From the NCBI GenBank assembly GCA_958346935.1, contig CATVTM010000067.1:1-10942 (forward strand): DNA of 10,942 nucleotides, read 5' to 3'. Positions within the stretch are counted from its first letter, which is position 1. Every line of letters begins with the position of its first letter. The notes under the pieces were generated by a model. The model saw only the letters and a list, made by a program, of their open reading frames with translations, searched no databases and had not been told where the DNA came from. Shown here one piece after another: positions 6,727 to 10,942 of the stretch. A program made the translations under genes and the position numbers. This DNA is from an uncultured Collinsella sp. GTDB lineage: Bacteria > Actinomycetota > Coriobacteriia > Coriobacteriales > Coriobacteriaceae.

Positions 6727-8280
6727 TTAGGCCTCGGTGGCGAGTACGCGACCCGTCATCTCGGCGGAAGGCTCAATGCCAGCCATGGTGAGCATGGTCG
6801 GAGCGATATCGGAAAGACGGCCGTCCTCGATACCGGTGAGCTGCGCCTTCTCATCAACGATGATGAACGGCACACGGTTGGTGGTGTGAGCCGTAAACGG
6901 ATGCTTGGAACCGTCGGAAGCAACGTCAAACATGTGATCGGCGTTGCCGTGATCGGCGGTAATCAGCGCAAAGCCGCCCTTGGCGAGAATCGCCGGGACA
7001 ACCTTGGACAGGGCATCGTCAACAGCCTCGACGGCCTTAACGGCAGCGTCGAAGACACCGGTGTGACCAACCATGTCGCAGTTTGCGAAGTTCACGATGT
7101 AGAAATCAGCGCGATCCTCGTTGATAGCGGCAACAAGCTTCTCGGTAACCTCGGGAGCGCTCATCTCGGGCTGCAGATCGTAGGTAGCGACCTTGGGGGA
7201 AGCGACGAGCACGCGCTCCTCGCCCTCCTTGGGCTCCTCGATGCCGCCGTTGAGGAAGAACGTCACGTGGGCGTACTTCTCGGTCTCGGCGGTGTGCAGC
7301 TGCTTCAGGCCATTGGCGGCGATAACGTCGGCCAGGACGTTCTCGGGGAACGTCTTGGGGAAGGCGACCTCGACGTCAAACGTCGGATCGTACTCGGTCA
7401 TCGTCACGAAGTGCGAGAGCTTAATCTGCTCGCGCTCAAAGCCATCGAACTCCTTGTCCGTGAACACGCGGGTCATCTGACGAGCGCGGTCGGGACGGAA
7501 GTTGAAGAAGATGGCCGCGTCGCCCTCGTGGATGCCCTCGTTGTGGGCCGCGAAAGGCTCGACGAACTCGTCGCCGCGCGGATCCTTCTCGTAGTAGGCC
7601 TTGATACCGGCAACGGGGTCGGTATCGGCATCGGACGCGTTAACCATGACGTCGTAGGCGCGCTGGATGCGCTCCCAACGGTTGTCGCGGTCCATGGCCC
7701 AATAGCGGCCCGAAACGGTGGCAACGCGAGCGTCGCAACCGGTCTCCTCGGAGATCTTAGCCAGGAAGGCGCAGAACTCGCTCATGTAGCCGGCACCGGA
7801 CTGCGGGTCAACGTCGCGGCCATCCATGAAGGCGTGGACGCGAACGGTCTTGACGCCATGCTGGGCAGCCATCTTGACCAGAGCCTCGACGTGGTTCATG
7901 TGAGAATGAACACCGCCAGGGCTCATAAGGCCCATGAGGTGGAGAGTCTTGCCGTCAGCCTTGACGTCGTCCATAGCCTTGACGAAGACCTCGTTCTTGG
8001 CGATGGAGCCGTCCTTGATGGCATTGTTGATGCGCGAAAGCTCCTGGAACACGATGCGGCCGGCACCGATGTTGAGGTGGCCTACCTCGGAGTTGCCCAT
8101 CTGACCGTCGGGAAGGCCCACGTCCTCGCCCGAAGCACCGAGCGTGGTGTGAGGATACTTCTCGTACAGGCTATCAAGGAAGGGCGTCTTGGCAGCGGCG
8201 ACGGCGTTCTCGCCATCGGCCGGAGCAAGGCCGCAGCCATCCATGATGATCAGGAGTGCAGGAAGATGACGCTGTGCCAT
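6727..8280 (-). CDS. gpmI: 2,3-bisphosphoglycerate-independent phosphoglycerate mutase
   Basis: This cytoplasmic glycolytic enzyme interconverts 3-phosphoglycerate and 2-phosphoglycerate using two metal ions (Mn in Gram-positive homologues) and a phosphoserine intermediate. The 517-aa length fits the alkaline-phosphatase-superfamily iPGM. Key residues are visible: Asp14 (IIMDG) and nucleophile Ser64 in MGNSEVGH (61-68), then the substrate-domain motifs SPGGVHSH (120-127), MDGRD (152-156) and FNFRPDRARQ (259-268), Lys335 in EKYAHVTFF, and the second metal set Asp402/His406 (CDMVGH), Asp443/His444 (TADHGN) and His465 (TAHTTN). No key residue is missing. It starts 5 nt after the tpiA stop with only a weak ribosome site inside the tpiA end, so coupled translation is likely. 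It is the last gene before the operon terminator. Confidence 0.97.
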   Translation of the reverse strand: MAQRHLPALLIIMDGCGLAPADGENAVAAAKTPFLDSLYEKYPHTTLGASGEDVGLPDGQMGNSEVGHLNIGAGRIVFQELSRINNAIKDGSIAKNEVFVKAMDDVKADGKTLHLMGLMSPGGVHSHMNHVEALVKMAAQHGVKTVRVHAFMDGRDVDPQSGAGYMSEFCAFLAKISEETGCDARVATVSGRYWAMDRDNRWERIQRAYDVMVNASDADTDPVAGIKAYYEKDPRGDEFVEPFAAHNEGIHEGDAAIFFNFRPDRARQMTRVFTDKEFDGFEREQIKLSHFVTMTEYDPTFDVEVAFPKTFPENVLADVIAANGLKQLHTAETEKYAHVTFFLNGGIEEPKEGEERVLVASPKVATYDLQPEMSAPEVTEKLVAAINEDRADFYIVNFANCDMVGHTGVFDAAVKAVEAVDDALSKVVPAILAKGGFALITADHGNADHMFDVASDGSKHPFTAHTTNRVPFIIVDEKAQLTGIEDGRLSDIAPTMLTMAGIEPSAEMTGRVLATEA

Positions 8281-8285
8281 ATGTC

Positions 8286-9053
8286 CTACTCGCCTGCCTT
8301 GACGACCATAGAGGCGAAGTCGGCAGCCTTGAGCGAAGCGCCGCCCACGAGGGCGCCGTCAACGTCGGGCTTGGCGACGAGCTCGGCAATGTTGCCGGGC
8401 TTAGCGGAACCACCGTACAGGACGCGGATACCGTCGGCGAGCTCCTCGCCAAACATCTCCTTGAGGGTCTCACGGATAGCGCCGCAGACCTCCTGGGCGT
8501 CCTCAGCGGTAGCGGTCTTTCCGGTGCCGATGGCCCAGATGGGCTCGTAGGCGACGACGACCTGCTTGGGGCAGGTGATCTCAAGACCAGCAAGGCCAGC
8601 CTTGACCTGGTTCACGACGTGCTCGACATAGGTGCCGGCCTCGCGAACCTCAAGGGACTCACCGCAGCAGAAGACGGGAACAAGACCGGCGGCAACGAGG
8701 GCCTTGGCCTTCTTGTTCTGATCCTCGTCGGTCTCGTGGAAGTAGTCACGACGCTCGGAGTGACCGATGATGCAGTAGGTGCAGCCAGCGGACTTGAGCA
8801 TGTCGCAAGAGGACTCACCGGTGAAGGCACCCTTGGCCTCCCAGTACACGTTCTGTGCACCGAGGGCGATGGGGGCAGCCTGAATGCGGTCATGAACCGT
8901 GGTGATGTCAATGGTCGGAGGGCAAACGAGCACCTCGACGCCAGCCGGAACCTCAGGCAGAGCCTGAGCCAGCTCGTCGGCGAGCTTGGCGGCCTCGGCG
9001 ACGTCGTTGTTCATCTTCCAGTTACCAGCGATAAGAAGGGTGCGATTAGGCAT
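8286..9053 (-). CDS. tpiA: Triosephosphate isomerase
   Basis: This enzyme interconverts dihydroxyacetone phosphate and glyceraldehyde-3-phosphate in glycolysis. It is a 255-aa TIM barrel of normal length. Active-site residues are all present: Asn11 and Lys13 (AGNWKMN), electrophile His98 (IIGHSERR), catalytic base Glu170 (VAYEPIWAIG), flexible loop 6 from Pro171 to about Thr182 (PIWAIGTGKTAT), and phosphate-binding YGGS (213-216) and GALVGGASL (233-241). I choose the ATG at 9053, not the upstream in-frame one at 9116, because the conserved N-terminus starts there and GGAGG (9063-9067) lies 9 nt before it. This start overlaps the pgk stop codon by 8 nt (ATGCCTAA), a sign of translational coupling. 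Confidence 0.97.
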   Translation of the reverse strand: MPNRTLLIAGNWKMNNDVAEAAKLADELAQALPEVPAGVEVLVCPPTIDITTVHDRIQAAPIALGAQNVYWEAKGAFTGESSCDMLKSAGCTYCIIGHSERRDYFHETDEDQNKKAKALVAAGLVPVFCCGESLEVREAGTYVEHVVNQVKAGLAGLEITCPKQVVVAYEPIWAIGTGKTATAEDAQEVCGAIRETLKEMFGEELADGIRVLYGGSAKPGNIAELVAKPDVDGALVGGASLKAADFASMVVKAGE

Positions 9054-10236
9054 CGAGAAGCGCCTCCACTCCGGGCAGGGCCTTACCCTCGACGAGCTCC
9101 ATGGAAGCGCCACCACCGGTGGAGATCCAGCTCATCTTGTCGGCCAGGTTGAACTTGTTGACAGCTGCGACGGAGTCGCCACCGCCGATGATCGAGGTGC
9201 AGTCGGCCTCGGCGACAGCCTCGGCGATAGCCTGGGTGCCGTGAGCGAAGTTGTCGAACTCGAAGACGCCCATGGGGCCATTCCAGAACACGGTCTTGGC
9301 GCCCTTGACGGCCTCGGCGTAGAGCTCCTCGGTCTTGGGGCCGATGTCCATGCCCTCACGATCGTCGGGGATAGCGTCGGAAGCGACAACCTCGGGGACA
9401 GCGTCCTCGCCAAAGTGATCGGCAACACGGTTGTCGATGGGGAGCAGGATCTTGACGCCCTTCTCCTCGGCCTTCTTGAGCATCTCGCCGGCGCGCTCGA
9501 CCCAGTCCTCTTCCTTGAGGGACTGACCGACGGTCAGGCCCTGAGCCAGGAAGAAGGTGTAGGCCATGCCGCCACCGATAATCAGGGTGTCAGCGGAGTC
9601 GATGAGGTGATCGAGAACGCCGATCTTGGAGGAAACCTTGGAACCGCCGACGATAGCGACGAAGGGACGCTCGGGCTCGGCGAAGATGCCGGTCAGCGTG
9701 TCGACCTCCTTCTCGAGCAGGAAGCCAGCGACGGCAGGCAGGTAAGCGGCGGGGCCCACGACGGAACCCTGGGCGCGGTGAGCGGTGCCGAAGGCGTCGA
9801 GAACGAAGACGTCGCCGTAGGAAGCGAGGGTCTTGGCGATCTCGGGATCGTTCTTCTTCTCACGCTTGTCGAAACGGACGTTCTCGAGAACGAGGACCTT
9901 ACCCGGCTCGACGGCGGCAACAGCCTCGGCAGCCTTCTCGCCGTAGGTGTCGGCGACAAAGGCAACGTCGAGACCAGAGAGCTCAGCGAGCTTCTTGGCG
10001 ACGGGCTCGAGGGAAAGCTCGGGCTGGAAGCCGGTGCCATCGGGACGGCCGAGGTGGCTCATGAGGATGACGCGAGCGTTGTGCTCAACGAGGTAGTTGA
10101 TGGTGGGCAGGGCAGCCTTGATGCGGGTGGTGTCGCCAACGACGCCATCCTTGATAGGCACGTTGAAGTCAACGCGGACGAGAACGCGCTTGCCGTCGAC
10201 ATCGATGTCGCGGACGGTCTTCTTGGTAAAGGCCAT
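9046..10236 (-). CDS. pgk: Phosphoglycerate kinase
   Basis: This enzyme makes ATP and 3-phosphoglycerate from 1,3-bisphosphoglycerate and ADP. At 396 aa it is full length, with the two Rossmann-like domains. N-domain substrate motifs: VDFNVP (22-27), Arg38, SHLGRPDG (60-67), Arg121 in LENVRF, and Arg154 in GTAHRAQG. C-domain nucleotide motifs: GGSKVSSKIG (197-206), GGGMAYTF (221-228), WNGPMGVFE (318-326), GGGDSVAAV (351-359) and STGGGASMELVEGK (372-385). The ATG at 10236 is chosen over the in-frame one at 10272 because the family N-terminus starts there and AAAGGT lies upstream at about 8-9 nt. It heads the pgk-tpiA-gpmI operon, 60 nt after the gapA terminator. It overlaps tpiA by 8 nt. Confidence 0.97.
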   Translation of the reverse strand: MAFTKKTVRDIDVDGKRVLVRVDFNVPIKDGVVGDTTRIKAALPTINYLVEHNARVILMSHLGRPDGTGFQPELSLEPVAKKLAELSGLDVAFVADTYGEKAAEAVAAVEPGKVLVLENVRFDKREKKNDPEIAKTLASYGDVFVLDAFGTAHRAQGSVVGPAAYLPAVAGFLLEKEVDTLTGIFAEPERPFVAIVGGSKVSSKIGVLDHLIDSADTLIIGGGMAYTFFLAQGLTVGQSLKEEDWVERAGEMLKKAEEKGVKILLPIDNRVADHFGEDAVPEVVASDAIPDDREGMDIGPKTEELYAEAVKGAKTVFWNGPMGVFEFDNFAHGTQAIAEAVAEADCTSIIGGGDSVAAVNKFNLADKMSWISTGGGASMELVEGKALPGVEALLDA

Positions 10237-10259
10237 GTTTGCTTCTACCTTTCGTACGT

Positions 10260-10282
10260 GTCTGCCTCCCATTACGGCAGAC
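10260..10282 (-). other. Stem-loop just upstream of the pgk ribosome site
   Basis: GTCTGCC (10260-10266) and GGCAGAC (10276-10282) form a perfect 7-bp stem with a 9-nt loop, ending about 12 nt before the AAAGGT ribosome site of pgk. It lacks a U-run. It could be a leader structure, a processing or stabilising element for the pgk-tpiA-gpmI message, or an operator. I see no clear -35/-10 pair in the short gap, only a possible TTATAG inside the gapA terminator tail. Confidence 0.4.
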
Positions 10283-10295
10283 GATTTCCTATAAA

Positions 10296-10339
10296 AAGGG
10301 CGCGACCCTAGGGTGTAAGCCCTATGAGGCCGCGCCCTT
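10296..10339 (-). terminator. Intrinsic terminator of gapA
   Basis: Outer arms AAGGGCGCG (10296-10304) and CGCGCCCTT (10331-10339) pair perfectly, with an inner TAGGG/CCCTA pairing (10309-10313 with 10320-10324) capping the structure. On the minus strand the stem is followed by TTTTTATAGG. It begins 37 nt after the gapA stop codon. The interior mismatches make it longer and less compact than the other two terminators, so some read-through into pgk is possible. Confidence 0.85.
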
Positions 10340-10376
10340 CTTTAGACGCTCAACGAGCTATTCGCTAAAAGCTAAA

Positions 10377-10942
10377 TTAAGCAACGAACTTCTCGAAGTA
10401 CTTGATGGTGCGGACCATCTGAGAGGTGTAGGAGTTCTCGTTGTCGTACCAAGAGGTGACCTGAACGAGGGTCTGGCCGTTGCCGAGGTCAGAGCACATG
10501 GTCTGAGTGGCGTCGAAGATGGAGCCGTGGGTCTCGCCGATGATGTCGGTGGAGACGATGTCGTCCTCGTTGTAACCGAAGGTCTCGGAGATGGTGGAAG
10601 CGTAGGCCTTCATAGCGGCGTTGACCTCGTCAACGGTGACCTTCTTGTCAACGACAGCGTAGAGGTTGGTGATGGAGCCGGTCGGCGTCGGGACGCGCTG
10701 GGCGGCACCGATGAGCTTACCGTTGAGCTCGGGGAGAACCAGGCCGATAGCCTTGGCAGCACCGGTGGTGTTGGGGACGATGTTGACGGCGCAGGCGCGG
10801 CTACGACGCTTGTTGCCCTTGCGCTGCGGGCCGTCGAGCGGCATCTGGTCGCCGGTCCAGGCGTGAATGGTGGTCATGATGCCGGACACGATGGGAGCGA
10901 AGTCGTTCAGACCCTTGGCCATCGGGGCGAGGCAGTTGGTGG
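10377..10942 (-). CDS. gapA: Glyceraldehyde-3-phosphate dehydrogenase (3' part)
   Basis: This NAD-dependent glycolytic enzyme oxidises and phosphorylates glyceraldehyde-3-phosphate to 1,3-bisphosphoglycerate. Only the last 187 codons are in the window. The visible frame begins T-N-C-L-A-P-M, so the catalytic Cys of the SCTTNC motif lies just outside the right edge. Within view are the catalytic His in TTIHAWTGDQ, the loop LDGPQRKGNKRRSRA, the phosphate-binding T of NIVPNTTGAAKA, Arg in AAQRVPTPTGS, and the C-terminal SWYDNENSYTSQMVRT with the nicotinamide-contacting Asn. The sequence style resembles clostridial glycolytic GapA, and the pgk-tpiA-gpmI neighbours support the catabolic form. The ATG at 10922 is internal, not the start. 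The gene is cut by the window, not broken. Confidence 0.96.
   Translation of the reverse strand, partial: TNCLAPMAKGLNDFAPIVSGIMTTIHAWTGDQMPLDGPQRKGNKRRSRACAVNIVPNTTGAAKAIGLVLPELNGKLIGAAQRVPTPTGSITNLYAVVDKKVTVDEVNAAMKAYASTISETFGYNEDDIVSTDIIGETHGSIFDATQTMCSDLGNGQTLVQVTSWYDNENSYTSQMVRTIKYFEKFVA

Noticed and set aside
6652..8550. 632-aa open frame on the plus strand opposite gpmI and the tpiA end
   Set aside because: It is codon-aligned with gpmI on the other strand. It stays open because gpmI avoids TTA, CTA and TCA codons, whose complements are stops. It has no ribosome site or family motifs, and gpmI is certain.
8986..10311. 441-aa open frame on the plus strand opposite pgk
   Set aside because: It is codon-aligned with pgk, whose motifs are complete. 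There are no independent signals of expression.

Overview
This is a GC-rich (roughly 57-60% by eye) bacterial chromosomal segment. Every supportable gene lies on the minus strand, so transcription runs from the right end of the window to the left. Gene content and protein style suggest a Gram-positive actinobacterium of the Coriobacteriia, most like Collinsella. The reasons are a gap-pgk-tpi-(gpmI)-secG neighbourhood, a clostridial-like GapDH C-terminal half, and a lipobox-bearing peptide-binding protein. This assignment is inference from memory of the families, not a database result.

Right part (10942 to 6727), lower glycolysis. The 3' part of gapA is followed by an intrinsic terminator, then a tightly packed pgk-tpiA-gpmI operon. 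The pgk and tpiA reading frames overlap by 8 nt, and tpiA and gpmI are 5 nt apart. Together the four enzymes convert glyceraldehyde-3-phosphate (and its isomer DHAP) to 2-phosphoglycerate. No enolase gene is in the window. A strong terminator closes the operon.

Middle (6726 to 6255). A small monocistronic-looking secG (SecYEG translocon subunit) sits between two strong intrinsic terminators. The gap before it carries a 9-bp inverted repeat with a G-rich loop.

Left part (6254 to 73). A complete oppABCDF-type oligopeptide ABC importer is encoded: substrate-binding lipoprotein (OppA), two permeases (OppB, OppC) and two ATPases (OppD, OppF). OppA has its own roughly 240-bp leader/promoter region with two candidate sigma70-type promoters, several dyad symmetries around the proximal one, and a leader hairpin. 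The 156-bp oppA-oppB gap holds three consecutive stem-loops, which would suit high OppA output relative to the membrane and ATPase subunits. oppB-C-D-F are nearly contiguous or overlapping.

I found no RNA gene, mobile element, CRISPR array, phage gene or defence system. The coding content is ordinary housekeeping. The less ordinary observations are in the non-coding DNA around oppA, secG and pgk. I do not see a convincing undescribed system here.
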